Shown: one piece after another, positions 30,398 to 40,931 of the stretch
How the letters are laid out: each line of letters starts with the position of its first letter
How positions within the stretch are numbered: position 1 is the first letter of the stretch
Assembly (NCBI GenBank): GCA_934047225.1
Contig: OW204005.1
Span: 22,824,396 to 22,888,395, forward strand
Source: Ypsolopha sequella
Taxonomy: Eukaryota > Arthropoda > Insecta > Lepidoptera > Ypsolophidae
Direction of reading: 5' to 3'
DNA: 64,000 nucleotides
Position numbers and translations under genes: made by a program
The notes under the pieces: model-generated
Seen by the model: the letters and a program-made list of their open reading frames with translations, nothing else
What the model was told of the DNA's origin: nothing
Databases searched by the model: none

Positions 30398-31300
30398 AGC
30401 ACTTCCGTAATCCGTAGACAAAAACAAAACGGACGTAAACAAAACAAAAATCTTTTTTTTTCTTGGCTGCAGATAAAAGTGCATCGTCCGAATGTAGGGC
30501 CAAGGGCCTGCAGCCACGAGGCTCGGCCCTTCACCTCCAGAGAAAGTACCATCTTGACGGTACAGCCTTTTTTTGGTTCATTCACATCTCAGTGAATAGA
30601 AAAAGGTATGGAGTGGATTCGTTCATGAAAAGTTAACGTCGTTGGTTCAAAATGTTTTGTAGGTTAGATGTTTTGGTTTATTTAAAAAAAACAGATAAAA
30701 CTTCCTTATTCCCAACGAAATTGTGGCTTCTTATGGTGATTTCTTAACGTAAGAAACCAAAATTTCTTAACAAATAATGAACTTTTTATTTACCTTTTTA
30801 TTTTAACTTTATTTAACTTTTTAATTAACTTTTATTTAATTTTTTATTAACAAATAAAAACAAAGAGCAACTATGAAAAAAAATTATGACTTTTCCTCTA
30901 ATCAGTGTGAGCAGTTGTGATAATGAATGCTGTAAGCATTATTTTTAAAACAACAGAATCAATAATCATATATACAGGTTAATGTAATTACTTGTAATTA
31001 AATCGTCTTGAAATGCGCATTATACAAATAAGATTAAAATTTGATAAAATATTCTAATGTTAATAATTTTGCAAGGTTTTTATCTTTTTTAGTTTTTTTT
31101 TAAGATCAATAATTTTTCAATTTAGTAGCTTTTCTTTCTTTTTTAAATAGTGTTATTAATAATGTAACTTGAGTTTTATTCCAGAAAGAAAACATAAAAA
31201 CATATATTATAATTAAAAATAAATATATTGTTTCAAGCTTTAAAGGGAACAAAACAAAAAATGATACTTAAAAAGCTTTTAAGAATATAAAGTGTTACAG
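30398..31300. other. No gene recognised; extremely AT-rich after 30780
   Basis: A short GC-richer patch at about 30460-30580 (TCGTCCGAATGTAGGGCC) is open on the minus strand without any known domain. From 30780 the sequence is nearly all A/T. Confidence 0.4.
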
Positions 31301-31498
31301 CGGCTCTACCGCGCCCTGTGTCCCGAACTCTCAAGGCTAGAGGAGCGGTGGAAGAAAGCTCGGTCGGAAAGCGACAGTGGAATGCCCGGCGCCGGCGCAA
31401 CCCCCCCGCAGTTTTCCCTACTGCACCTCCCCCGCTTTCTCCCAGGAAGATCTACTTGTTTCTGGATCTGGATTTGGGGAATTAATTTTGTTTTTTAA
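31301..31498 (+). CDS. Candidate terminal coding exon (unrecognised protein)
   Basis: A GC-rich island inside very AT-rich DNA, open from a splice-acceptor-like TAAAGTGTTACAG (AG at 31299-31300) to a TAA stop at 31496-31498. It is followed 39 bases later by AATAAA (31537-31542). The frame reads LYRALCPELSRLEERWKKAR, then SESDSGMPGAGATPP and LPGRSTCFW. It is hydrophilic and charged at first, then proline- and aromatic-rich. I recognise no domain. It does not match any repeat family in the window. Seen: composition, an open frame, and acceptor and polyA-like signals. Inferred: exon status. It could equally be a chance ORF in a GC-rich relic. Confidence 0.35.
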   Translation, partial: RLYRALCPELSRLEERWKKARSESDSGMPGAGATPPQFSLLHLPRFLPGRSTCFWIWIWGINFVF

Positions 31499-31695
31499 AA
31501 ATCAACCTATGTTTAAAAAAATAACACGGAAATGAAAATAAAGTTCCTTTACACATAAGAAAAGGTATTTGATATATGTATTTTTTATTTATATGGGTAT
31601 GTAACACATTATTGTATATGTTTCTATTGCAGGAACAGTTTTTTTTTTTAAGTATGATATTTGTGTCGATTCAGTTTGACACGTTTTAAGCTATC

Positions 31696-31788
31696 TGACA
31701 GGGCTAAACTTAATTTAAGTGTTCTGTCTTTTTCCTTCTGTATCGAAAAGACAAAGACAGGACGCTTAAAATAAGGTTAATCCTGTCA
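31696..31788. repeat. 93-bp foldback element
   Basis: TGACAGGGCTAAACTTAATT pairs with the inverse ending AAGGTTAATCCTGTCA; the loop is near GTATCGAAAAGAC. Second copy of the element at 638-729. Confidence 0.75.
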
Positions 31789-32557
31789 AATGACTTACCG
31801 AAAATTCTCCTTACTTGTGAAATCTTTTTAGTATAAGGATACCGCGCGTTTTTTTTCTGGATGTCTTGAAATTTACGTAAACATAAAATTTTCATTCTTT
31901 AAAAAAAAAAATTGTGTCAAATATATTTAAGCCATAAATAAGCAGTTTTTTTTTTACAATAATACATTTTATAAAATTTTACAAATATCGCCAAACTGCA
32001 ATACAGTTTGTTGGCGAAGCGCTTATATAATTCCGGGTATTTACTTATGTCTAACTAATGTAACTACGAATACAGCAAAATCGATATTTACAATCTACGA
32101 GTACATTTATCTACCTGTTTATACCTTGTTTATAATTTTTATTTTAACAATATACTTTTGAGTTTTGGTTTAATAGTGCTTATTTTTAATTTGTTTTTAT
32201 CCAGCAAGAGAGGGTAGCTGTTACATAGCTAGGCAAGTAGTCATTGTCTGTTCACCAAGACAGTTGGCAGCCGGAACATCTCTGGCTTGATGATCCCAAA
32301 TGTCCAGCACCCATATCGGAGGTTGTTTGAAAGTGATATGATGCTCATCGATCATCTTAATTTAAAGTACTTTCACTTAAGTGTAAGTAACATTAAGCCT
32401 GAGCTTAACTTTAAGTTATGGGCCGAGACTAACGAAGCCGATTTAACTTGTTGACAGAGAGACTGAAAGCGATACGAATTTTTCGGTGTATAACCAGTTG
32501 AAAATTTCAGGTAATGACGCATATCGTAAACATTTTAGTTGATATATACCCATGTAT
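31789..32557. other. No gene recognised
   Basis: AT-rich to about 32190, then ordinary sequence. A GCCGGAACATCTCTGGCTTG stretch near 32272 shows no family match here. Confidence 0.35.
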
Positions 32558-32910
32558 TTCATCCATCATCCCGTATTCGTACACTGCTGGACATAGGCCT
32601 CCGGAATATTACGCCACTCTTGGCGGTCCTCAGTCATCCTCATCCAGCCGCCACCCGCAACGTCCTTCAGATCGTCAGTCCAGCGGGCACGAGGGCGGCC
32701 TACGCTGCGCTTTGCTGTACGTGATCTCCATTCCAATGCCAATTCCAACGGTTATCACGTCGGCGACAAATATGGCCAGTCCACTGCCACTTCAACTTAC
32801 TGATTCGGCAGGCTATGTCGGTCACCTTCGATCTCTGACAGATATATTCGTTTCGGATTTTATCCATCAGAGATATCCCAATATTTTTACGCGAAATATT
32901 AGAAGTCAAA
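32558..32910 (-). pseudogene. RTE-like LINE ORF2 C-terminus, frameshifted
   Basis: The minus-strand frame reads NIGISLMDKIRNEYICQRSK, then DIACRISKLKWQWTGHICRR. It shifts frame near 32725 and goes on LEWRSRTAKRSVGRPRARWT, DDLKDVAGGGWMR and EAYVQQ to a stop, followed by a GATGATGGATG tail. Extends about 35 codons further upstream than the copy at 7592-7870. No RT catalytic core remains. Confidence 0.85.
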
Positions 32911-33350
32911 AAATATAAGTTATTTAGTATGAGCAGTATCTGACAGATTTCTTTTTTGATTCGTAATCTGTACAGTTGAGATCACATAAAGCCATACACA
33001 TTGGACTTTGCTATATAATTTGTTAAAGAATTGAATCCATGTTGAATCCATCGAATATTTGGATACTTTAAGTTTATGAATATTTTCACTGTCCAACTCT
33101 AAAATCTAGAGCATCTATTTATGCAAATATGCACTTCCTACTCCCGAGTGACGCAAAAAGTATACAATTGCAGTAAATAATAAACTACCTACTTAGCTCT
33201 AGGATTATGTATTGTCTATGGTTAATTACAGTTGTGATTTTTAAAAGAATAAATTAATGGGCAATATCACGCGATACCTACATTAAATTTATATCTAGGA
33301 GAGTATATGAAGCGATCATGGAGACCGTGTTATAAAACTAACGATCTATG
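32911..33350. other. No gene recognised
   Basis: AT-rich flank of the 19-bp array. Confidence 0.35.
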
Positions 33351-33908
33351 TAGTCCATGGGCCGGCCGGTAGTCCATGGGCCGGCCAGTAGTCCATGGGC
33401 CAGCCAGTAGTCCATGGGCCGGCCGGTAGTCCATGGGCCGGCCGGTAGTCCGTGGGCCAGCCAGTAGTCCATGGGCCGGCCGGTAGTCCATGGGCTGGCC
33501 AGTAGTCCATGGGCCAGCCAGTGGTCCATGGGCCGGCCGGTAGTCCATGGGCCAGCCAGTAGTCCATGGGCCGGCCGGTAGTCCATGGGCCGGCCAGTAG
33601 TCCATGGGCCAGCCAGTAGTCCATGGGCCGGCCGGTAGTCCATGGGCCGGCCAGTAGTCCATGGGCCGGCCATTAGTCCATGGGCCGGCCGGTAGTCCAT
33701 GGGCCGGCCGGTAGTCCATGGGCCGGCCAGTAGTCCATGGGCCAGCCAGTAGTCCATGGGCCGGCCAGTAGTCCATGGGCCAGCCAGTAGTCCATGGGCC
33801 GGCCGGTAGTCCATGGGCCGGCCAGTAGTCCATGGGCCAGCCAGTAGTCCATGGGCCGGCCGGTAGTCCATGGGCCGGCCAGTAGTCCATGGGCCGGCCA
33901 GTAGTCCA
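33351..33908. repeat. 19-bp GC-rich minisatellite, 29 units
   Basis: Unit CCATGGGCCGGCCGGTAGT repeated 29 times in exact 19-bp register (551 bp between the first and last TAGTCCA), with no indels. Three main variants differ in the GGCCGGCCGGT part: A (CGGCCGGT), B (CGGCCAGT) and C (CAGCCAGT), often ordered A-B-C. Each unit contains CCATGG and most contain GGCCGGCC. Since 19 leaves remainder 1 on division by 3, every frame stays open, which creates minus-strand frames up to 212 aa of a cyclic MDYWPAHGL-type peptide. These are artefacts. Confidence 0.97.
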
Positions 33909-33942
33909 GTAAATAAAAGATTTGAGGTTGAATTAAATGACT

Positions 33943-33999
33943 TCGGACTCGCGCACGAAGGGTTCCGTACCACCATACAATACGGACACGGAACCCTAA
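33943..33999 (+). repeat. G-repeat, internally deleted
   Basis: CGGACTCGCGCACGAAGGGT then ACGGACACGGAACCCTAAAA: both ends of the family, with almost all of the middle lost. It lies 35 bp after the 19-bp array. Confidence 0.75.
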
Positions 34000-34660
34000 A
34001 AACATTATGGTTATTAATAACAATTTTATTAATATATTAACAACAATAGATTCCATAGCAAGATCAGGCGACAAAAAACAATTCGCTAAAATGGTAGCGC
34101 CTGACAAACAATTCAGCACCCTTGAGTATGGAATCTTAATTTTTAATAATTTTTGTATTTTTTAAAGTATGCACTATAATCAGACCAAATTTGAAATCGT
34201 CTTCAAAAAAATGCTACTTTAAACATAATTTAAATATCCAATTATGTATGTTTGTACTATTTAAGTTTATGTATTTTTTACTAAGTATATCTATGGAAAA
34301 ACAATTTAGTATAAGTATTTACTATAATTTTACATATTTAAATAAATATATATATCATTATTTATTATCAATTAGCATTTACATTACCCTCACATAATTT
34401 CATCAGTATATCTTTTTTTTCATTCTAAGGTTGCCTGGAAGATATTGCTTTAAACAATAAGTGCCGCCTTGCACACAATGTTTTATATTATAATTAAGTA
34501 GTTTTATTTATTTTTTCTTAGTTTAATACTTTTTATGTAAATGTGCAAAAGTTTAATAGAAAAAAATTATAAAAAAAAAACAAATACTTTATTGAGGGTT
34601 ATGGGGAATATCTGGTTTAATATATATTTTTTCATTTGTCGTGATAGAGCACCTCAGGGG
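34000..34660. other. No gene; AT-rich
   Basis: Very AT-rich between the two arrays; no shared repeat is recognised. Confidence 0.4.
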
Positions 34661-35400
34661 CAACTCAGCCCGCAACAAACTTAGCCCGCGGGCTGAGTTG
34701 ACCACTTGCAAAAATATTGAGTTTTCAAAGGGGGCTACTCAGCCCGCAACAAACTTAGCCGGCGGGCTGAGTTGAACACTTGTAAAAATATTGAGTTTTC
34801 ATAGGGGGTGACTCAGCTTGCAACAAAGTTAGCCCGCGGGCTGAGTTGACTACTTGCAAAAATATTGAGTTTTCATAGGGGGCGACTCAGCCCGCAACAA
34901 CCTTAGCCCGCGCGCTGAGTTGACCACTTGTAAAAATATTGAGTTTTCATAGGGGGCGACTCAGCCCGCAACAAACTTAGCCCGCGGGCTGAGTTGACCA
35001 CTTGCAAAAATATTGAGTTTTCATAGAAGGCGACTCAGCCTGCAACAAAGTTAGCCCACGGGCTGAGTTGACCACGTGTAAAAATATTGAGTTTTCATAG
35101 AAGGCGACTCAGCCTGCAACAAAGTTAGCCCGCGGGCTGAGTAGACCACTTGTAAAAATATTTAGTTTTTATAGGGGGCGACTCAGCCCGCAACAACCTT
35201 AGCCCGCGGGCTGAGTTGACCACTTGTAAAAATATTTAGTTTTTATAGGGGGCGACTCAGCCTGCAACAAAGTTAGCCCGCGGGCTGAGTTGACCACTTG
35301 TAAAAATATTTAGTTTTTATAGAGGGCGACTCAGCCCGCAACAACCTTAGCCCGCGGGCTGAGTTGAACACTTGTAAAAATATTTAGTTTTCATAGGGAG
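34661..35400. repeat. 74-bp hairpin minisatellite, ten units
   Basis: Ten head-to-tail units, starting at 34661, 34735, 34809 and so on in exact 74-bp steps to 35327, with no indels. Each unit holds CTCAGCCCGC and its inverse GCGGGCTGAG 14 bases apart, plus the 12-bp palindrome AGCCCGCGGGCT, then an AT-rich spacer (CAAAAATATTGAGTTTTCAT). Units 3, 6, 7 and 9 have C-to-T changes in the left arm that leave G-U pairing possible in RNA. Downstream it abuts a G-repeat fragment. No frame is conserved. Confidence 0.97.
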
Positions 35401-35414
35401 CGACTCAACTCTGA

Positions 35415-35577
35415 GTAGTCTGTGACAATTTCAACTGACTACCTATTGCGGTTGAAGCTGTAGACCTGTGACAGACGGACATACAGACGGAGGCTTAGTA
35501 ATAGCTAGTATTATATTATCTAGGGTAATAGGATTCTGTTTTAGCACCCTTCGGGTACGGAACCCTAAAAAAAATAT
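35415..35577 (+). repeat. G-repeat 3' part
   Basis: CTGTGACAATTTCAACTGAC, GACGGACATACAGACGG, then CTTCGGGTACGGAACCCTAA. Confidence 0.82.
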
Positions 35578-35653
35578 CAAATATAGATTTATTTTACAAA
35601 GTATGAAAATGTCAGGTATGAACTATATCAATTAATTAATGATCAATCGTTAA

Positions 35654-36049
35654 GGCGCTACGGAAAAAAAATCGACACTTTAAGAACTTGCATATCTACT
35701 TCAGTAAATAATGTATTATTTTGATAAAATTGTATATTATTTTTGGAATCTTTTTCTAGGGATATGTTAAACAGAAACGCGATTGGAGCAATTCGGCTCG
35801 AATAAATTTTTATTGAAATGAGGTACTCTTCGACACCAATTCTCCTGGTTTGACAATTTGGGATGACATATGGACTGCAATCATATTTTAATAGATGGGT
35901 TTTAATAATATCTAGGACCTATTTAAACAAATTTTATATTAATAAAAAAACCGACTTTTTGCTACTTTTCCTCGAATCCGTCCCTCTCGCACTGAGGGTT
36001 TTTTCGCATATGGAGTAACAGGGACGATAAAACTTTTACATATCGCCTT
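35654..36049. mobile_element. T2 MITE, both TTAA flanks intact
   Basis: TTAA at 35650-35653 and 36050-36053. Termini GGCGCTACGG (left) and CATATCGCC (right). Interior CAGAAACGCGATTGGAGCAA and CTTTTCCTCGAATCCGTCCC. The best-preserved T2 copy, 396 bp, non-coding. Confidence 0.88.
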
Positions 36050-36053
36050 AAGC

Positions 36054-36524
36054 TACCTACCGCGGCCTGTTCAAATGAAATTTGCACGTGGTGGCTTATG
36101 AATGGGTGTGAACGATCATTGAAGTTTATTCTGAATTAGAATGAGTCATTCTTGTAATCAAAGTTTCTTGAATACTTGGGTGGTTGATATTTGACGCTTT
36201 GAACCTACATAATGGAATAAATCATAAGGCGATATCCACCTGTGATTCAACTACTAGACGCATCGCGTGCGATTAAACACTGTGCTACGGGCGCTGGTGG
36301 TATGAAAATGATCTCCATGGTCTAAATATCAGGCGAGAAACTGCTTATCTCCGTCGTAAAACAAACAGAATGCTATTCTAACGATCTCCATTCATAGATT
36401 TTTGGTCGCAAATAAGCGAGATATTTCAACTGGTCTTTAGGTATGGAGATAAAATCTCCAAACAGAGATCTCCATGGTCGTGATATTTGCCTCAAGCCCG
36501 GATTTGAGGTACTGATGAAGAATC
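36054..36524. other. No gene recognised
   Basis: A GATCTCCATGGTC motif occurs twice (about 36310 and 36466), suggesting a small local repeat. No coding signal. Confidence 0.4.
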
Positions 36525-36532
36525 CCCTAACC

Positions 36533-36771
36533 CAGGGGTCAGCAACCGGCGGCCCGAGGGCCGCGTGCGGCAAGTAAACCACTTAGGTGTGGCCCGCAAG
36601 GTTCGCAACCACTGCATGATAACTATTTGTGTGAGCAGACATTTTCCATTCTGAACTATTTAAAAAGCGAGCAATTGATGCTCATTAAGACGCAATACTG
36701 CACAAAATGCGGCCCTCGCTGGTCCCCTGGTAGTTTGTGGCCCTCCTGTATCATAAGGTTGCCGACCCCTG
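36533..36771 (+). mobile_element. Internally deleted hAT element with 8-bp target duplication
   Basis: Termini CAGGGGTCAGCAACC and GGTTGCCGACCCCTG are inverted. CCCTAACC lies on both sides (36525-36532 and 36772-36779). The interior keeps a short transposase trace on the plus strand, CEQTFSILN (about 36630-36660), the same motif as in the hAT at 11079-11762. The termini differ, so this is another hAT family. Confidence 0.92.
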
Positions 36772-36792
36772 CCCTAACCTCAAAGAGGTTCG

Positions 36793-37144
36793 TCCATCCA
36801 TCCATCCATCAGCCTAGTTCGTCCACTACTGGACATAAGCCTTTCCAGGACTTTGCCACTCCCGGCGGTCATCCTGGAAGAATTGCCCATACTCACACAC
36901 GCTGGGCAGGCGGGTTGTTGAGCGCGGTGCCGGAACCCTCGCACCCGTGACGCCGCTGCCCGTCACCAGTCTGTTCCATATGACGGCTATTAGGGATGGA
37001 TATACCGTCATCCATCGGTCCCAGGCATGGTGGGCCTCCTGGTTTTTTACCTGTGAGCTATCCTCTTACTCTCCCCCGAATTACTTCGAGGGGGTCTCCA
37101 AGTAAGATGGTGGTACCTCCACAGTCGAGACTGGCTCTAACACC
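36793..37144 (-). repeat. R-SINE, full length
   Basis: Tail after CCATCCATCCATCCATC; head near ACAGTCGAGACTGGCTC. AAGAGGTTCGT occurs just before the tail and again at about 37167, 22 bases beyond the recognised head; the element may have a 5' extension there. Confidence 0.88.
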
Positions 37145-37529
37145 TGTTCGTATTTCGAGAGGTTTGTAAGAGGTTCGTATTTACATATAACCCTAAAAAC
37201 CTAAGCCACGTTGTCTAGACGAAGGAAGATAACTCACAATCTGTTTTTATTGCAAAATAATTAAAAATAGTATTTTTCCGCATTAGACAATAGGCTTCTT
37301 ATTTATCAACTGAAGGCTGGACCTAATTATAGCCAGGTTTTACTTCCTGAGGACGTCAATAGGTAATTCCTTACTAGTTTATCTTAACTGCATTGGTCAT
37401 ATAGATCAGTGATTTTCAAACTGTGTGTCGTCACCTTTTACTCTGGAGGTTTTGAGGGTTACAAACAAATAAACTGATTTCCGTGAAAACAAATTAAAAT
37501 GCGCTACCATTTTGCCGGCTTGGCGGTGG
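37145..37529. other. No gene recognised
   Basis: Nothing assigned apart from the possible R-SINE extension at the start. Confidence 0.35.
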
Positions 37530-37575
37530 TGGTGGAACTCTTTGTGTGCGAGTCCGACTCGCACTTGGAAAACAT
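37530..37575 (-). repeat. G-repeat 5' end
   Basis: CTTTGTGTGCGAGTCCGACT then CGCACTTGG, the inverted start of the family. Confidence 0.6.
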
Positions 37576-37639
37576 ATTTTAGTAATTTCAACATTGGCTT
37601 CATAATATAATGTATGTGTATAGACTTAGGACTGGGAGT

Positions 37640-37765
37640 GAATTACTGTAGGAAGTCAAAATTTCGTTATACAAATTTCACAAAAATCGTTATCGGTTCA
37701 TGATGCCGATCACTTACCAAGCCTCTAGTATGAATTTGGACTATGGTCAAAAAGTCACCTTGTAT
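37640..37765. repeat. M3 right-end fragment
   Basis: CTTACCAAGCCTCTAGTATG then AATTTGGACTATGGTCAAAA; parallels 10360-10500 closely, including the upstream CGTTAT..ACAAATTTCAC. Confidence 0.6.
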
Positions 37766-38005
37766 ATCGATAGTATTTAATAGTTTTTCATTTATATTTA
37801 TAATCTGTTTTTCAAATAAATACGATAAATAAATAATGTAGCAGTACAAGTGACAATATAATGTCCTCGTTAACATCAGACACAACTTTTTAAATTCAAC
37901 TAAAAACCCAGAGCTTATACAGGCTGCTGATAAAATTGTGCATTATTAAGAAAAAATATCCTTATGTGACATGCAGCACGAGAATTCACTTAGATTAAAT
38001 TATGT

Positions 38006-38475
38006 TAAGGTGTGTTGATTCGGAAACCATTTCGAGACTTAGGTTTAATTAGCCGTATTTTAGAACTTGTGGTCTAAAAAACCTCATGATGATGGATATT
38101 TTTACGAAAAAGCTGCAACTTCCATTTGCCTTTGACGTCTTTTGAGAAATGTGTCCTTTGCTAACAAGATAAATTTATAATAATTTGCTTCCGACTGATT
38201 TGACAGCTGGGTGACAGATGAGTAGACAAACAAAGACAGACCACTATTTTTTATAAGCAATCACACATCACAATCAGTATAATGTCTAAAATTCTCAAGT
38301 GACGTCATATCGGACAATTCTTTAAAAAATCAATAAAATGTGATGGTTAATTTATATACCGAAATAATGAAAACTATGTTCGACAATGACGTAAATTCTC
38401 TGAAAAATATTTAAAAAAGCTTTTAAAAATTAAGCTATGGGAATTGATAAGTTTTGAAGAGTTTGGGGTTCAGAG
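38006..38475 (+). repeat. Dispersed repeat, copy 1
   Basis: AAACCATTTCGAGACTTAGG, GGTCTAAAAAACCTCATGAT, AGCTGCAACTTCCATTTGCC and AAGCAATCACACATCACAAT. Recurs in the same orientation at 38668-39085 and at the window end (63775-64000). Confidence 0.8.
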
Positions 38476-38555
38476 TCAACATTATTATTCTGTAAACTTT
38501 TTTGTACAATAAAGAATTTTATATATTGTATTATTTATATAGTATAATTTTTGAT

Positions 38556-38635
38556 CGGCCGCCGACGCCCGGCGATCATGACATCTCTTTTGCACGCGTT
38601 GAATTTGTATATGCTATCCTGCTGTCAGCGGGCAA
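38556..38635 (+). repeat. Fragment with TCTTTTGCACGCGTTGAATT
   Basis: Shares CCGACGCCCG, TCTTTTGCACG and TGTATATGC blocks with 41930-42010 and the middle of M2; a short dispersed fragment. Confidence 0.5.
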
Positions 38636-38667
38636 TCAAACTGAACGCAATCCTGTAATTGCGAAAA

Positions 38668-39085
38668 CCATTAATTTAATAGGTTTAATAAGCCGTATTT
38701 TAGAACTTGTGGTCTAAAAAACCTCATGATGATGAATATTTTTACGAAAAAGCTGCAACTTCCATTTGCCTTCGTGTGACGGCACTAGAGAAATGGCTGT
38801 TTAGAAATATGTCCTTTGCTATCAACATAAATTTATAAAAATTTGCTGCTGACTGATTTGATAGATGGATGACAGATAACTAGACAGACAGAGACAGGCC
38901 ACTTTTTTATAAGCAATCACACATCACAATCGGTATAATGTATAATGTATAATGTTAAGAAATCATTAAAAAAATAAAGTTAATTTATATACCAAAATAA
39001 TGAAAACTATCTCCTAAGATGGCGTATATGCTCGGAATTTTTTTTTTTTTTAAATTAAGCTACGGGGATTGAAGAGTGAATTAAA
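38668..39085 (+). repeat. Dispersed repeat, copy 2
   Basis: Collinear with 38006-38475, about 660 bp downstream in direct orientation, with AGACAGACAGAGACAGGCC inside. The pair could be two insertions or a local duplication. Confidence 0.8.
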
Positions 39086-39287
39086 TATGCAATGTAATTT
39101 AATGCAATAAACCAGCCACCCTGTACACAGTACACCTAGACGTCTCACCACTAGATACAATACAGGGCTCGCTCGGTCGCGTGGGAGAGTTCTCAGGTAA
39201 CTCGGAGCGTGTGTTGTACTTGTTAATTGTAACTTGAATGGTGACCGACTGGTGGCGGTGTATAAGGAGACTTTCGGTTTATATAGC

Positions 39288-39328
39288 CAAATTCATACTG
39301 GAGACTCGGTAAGTACTCGCTATCAAGG
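39288..39328. repeat. M3 left-end fragment
   Basis: CCAAATTCATACTGGAGACT then CGGTAAGTACTCGC. Confidence 0.6.
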
Positions 39329-39427
39329 TTCGAGGATCCTTTTTGGGAAGTTCGTTATTTTATCCTATTCCCTACAAACACAAGCCCAGCCCGAGTCGAT
39401 ATACATTTATTTTACTTTGTATACATA

Positions 39428-39500
39428 TATCGTCACGACATGAATCCCGGAGGGGTAGTCAAAGGTCAGTCTCACAGTCAGACGTGTTTCCGAGTACTGA
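39428..39500 (-). repeat. S2 repeat end fragment
   Basis: ATCGTCACGACATGAATCCC then GGAGGGGTAGTCAAAGG, the inverted end of S2. Confidence 0.65.
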
Positions 39501-39680
39501 CTGTGAAAATAATTCGTTTACCTACTTTTCGTAGCACAGAATGACGAAACCAAAGGCATTCGTCAAGGCATTCAACATACGAAATCCGAAAATCCACTTC
39601 TTCCCTTCTAACACAAAAAGCTTCCACTTCAAAATACATTTACATCTACTGACCATGTCTACGACCGTTATGCAAGTTAT

Positions 39681-39794
39681 CAACACAACCACAGCTATCA
39701 ACACAACCACAGCCATCAACACACCCATAGCCATCAACACAACCATAGCCGTCAACACAAACACAGCCATCAACATAACTATAGCCATCAACAC
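39681..39794. repeat. 18-bp minisatellite, six units
   Basis: Unit CAACACAACCACAGCCAT with scattered substitutions. It lies in a 99-codon open frame (39541-39840, plus strand) giving an INTTTA-type hexapeptide repeat. The 18-bp period keeps the frame, but nothing else supports a gene. Confidence 0.9.
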
Positions 39795-40024
39795 CCAACA
39801 TTCCAAAAACTCTTACCATGCACAACCAAAAAGGTCATAGATAGAATACTGCTTTAACCTTCTAGAATGTAGGCATTGTCGTAAATTCTACGTAGTGAAA
39901 CCAAAATCGCACTTTTCATCCAACTCACTACGACGACCGCTTTAACAATTAAATATGAACATTATTTTCAGAAGTAAGGAATTTATTTCTACCGTCAAGA
40001 TTTTAAATATACACAAGTACTTAA

Positions 40025-40439
40025 GGCGCTAAGGAAAAAACATCGGCACTTGTAGAACTTGCATATCTACTTCAGTAAATAATGTATTATTTTGATAAAA
40101 TATTATATTATTTTTGAAATCTTTTTTTAGGGACCTGGTAAACAGAAACGCGATTATAGCAATTCGGGTCGATACAAATATTTATTGAAATGAGGTCTTT
40201 TTCGATACCGATTCTCCTAGTTTGACAGTTTTGAATGACATATGAATTGCAATTATATTTTATTAGATGGGTTTAATAGTATCTAGGATCTGGTTAAACG
40301 AGATTTTGATAGCAACTTTAGTACATTTTATATTAATAAAAAACCGACCTTTTGCTACTTTTTCTCGAATCCATCCCTCTCGCACTGAGTGTTTTTTCGT
40401 ATACGGAGTAACAGGGACGCTATAACTTTTACCTATCGC
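40025..40439. mobile_element. T2 MITE
   Basis: TTAA at 40021-40024, left end GGCGCTAAGG, right end CCTATCGC without TTAA. Shares TCTCGCACTGAGTG and AACAGAAACGCGATTATAGC with 35654-36049. Confidence 0.82.
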
Positions 40440-40927
40440 AAGATGTCCGCGTACACCGACAACTTTTTATTTAAAAATGAGAGGATGTTGCCATGACAAC
40501 CAGTCGCCACGCAAAAGATAATCCGACGGCGATAATTATCAATTTCTACTATTACATAAATAAGCATATACATAGTACATAGTAAGCTATGAGCGTAACT
40601 AAATACATTATGTATATTTAATTTATTTAAAATGCCTAGTATGCTCAGCATGCCAACAATCGAATTAATTGTGATAAACTTGTATAATCCCAAGATAAAA
40701 ATGAAATATATAAATATGTAACTATAAATCTTGTTGAGAAATAATAATAAACATAACAGCATTGTGATGCTTCGTGTCATGACTTTTCTACAATAATTCT
40801 ACATAGATCATTTAATTAAAAGCATCTACGGATTGATTTAGCTCAGTGCAAAGATTTTCAAAAGTTCAGATGAGCCCTGGCACCTAAAATCTATTGCATT
40901 TTTGCACGCACTCTTATAAATAAATTA
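40440..40927. other. No gene recognised
   Basis: A 115-codon minus-strand frame is hydrophobic and compositionally AT-driven; no domain. Confidence 0.35.
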
Positions 40928-40931
40928 TTAA

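Noticed and set aside
33330..34119. Four minus-strand ORFs of 92-212 codons over the 19-bp array
   Set aside because: A 19-bp period without stop codons keeps all frames open; the peptides are the same cyclic translation in different registers.
33351..35400. CRISPR-like arrays
   Set aside because: Units are contiguous tandem repeats without unique spacers, and the sequence is eukaryotic.
40433..40780. 115-codon hydrophobic minus-strand ORF as a membrane protein
   Set aside because: AT-rich DNA readily gives I/L/F/Y-rich frames; no start context, domain or conservation is seen.
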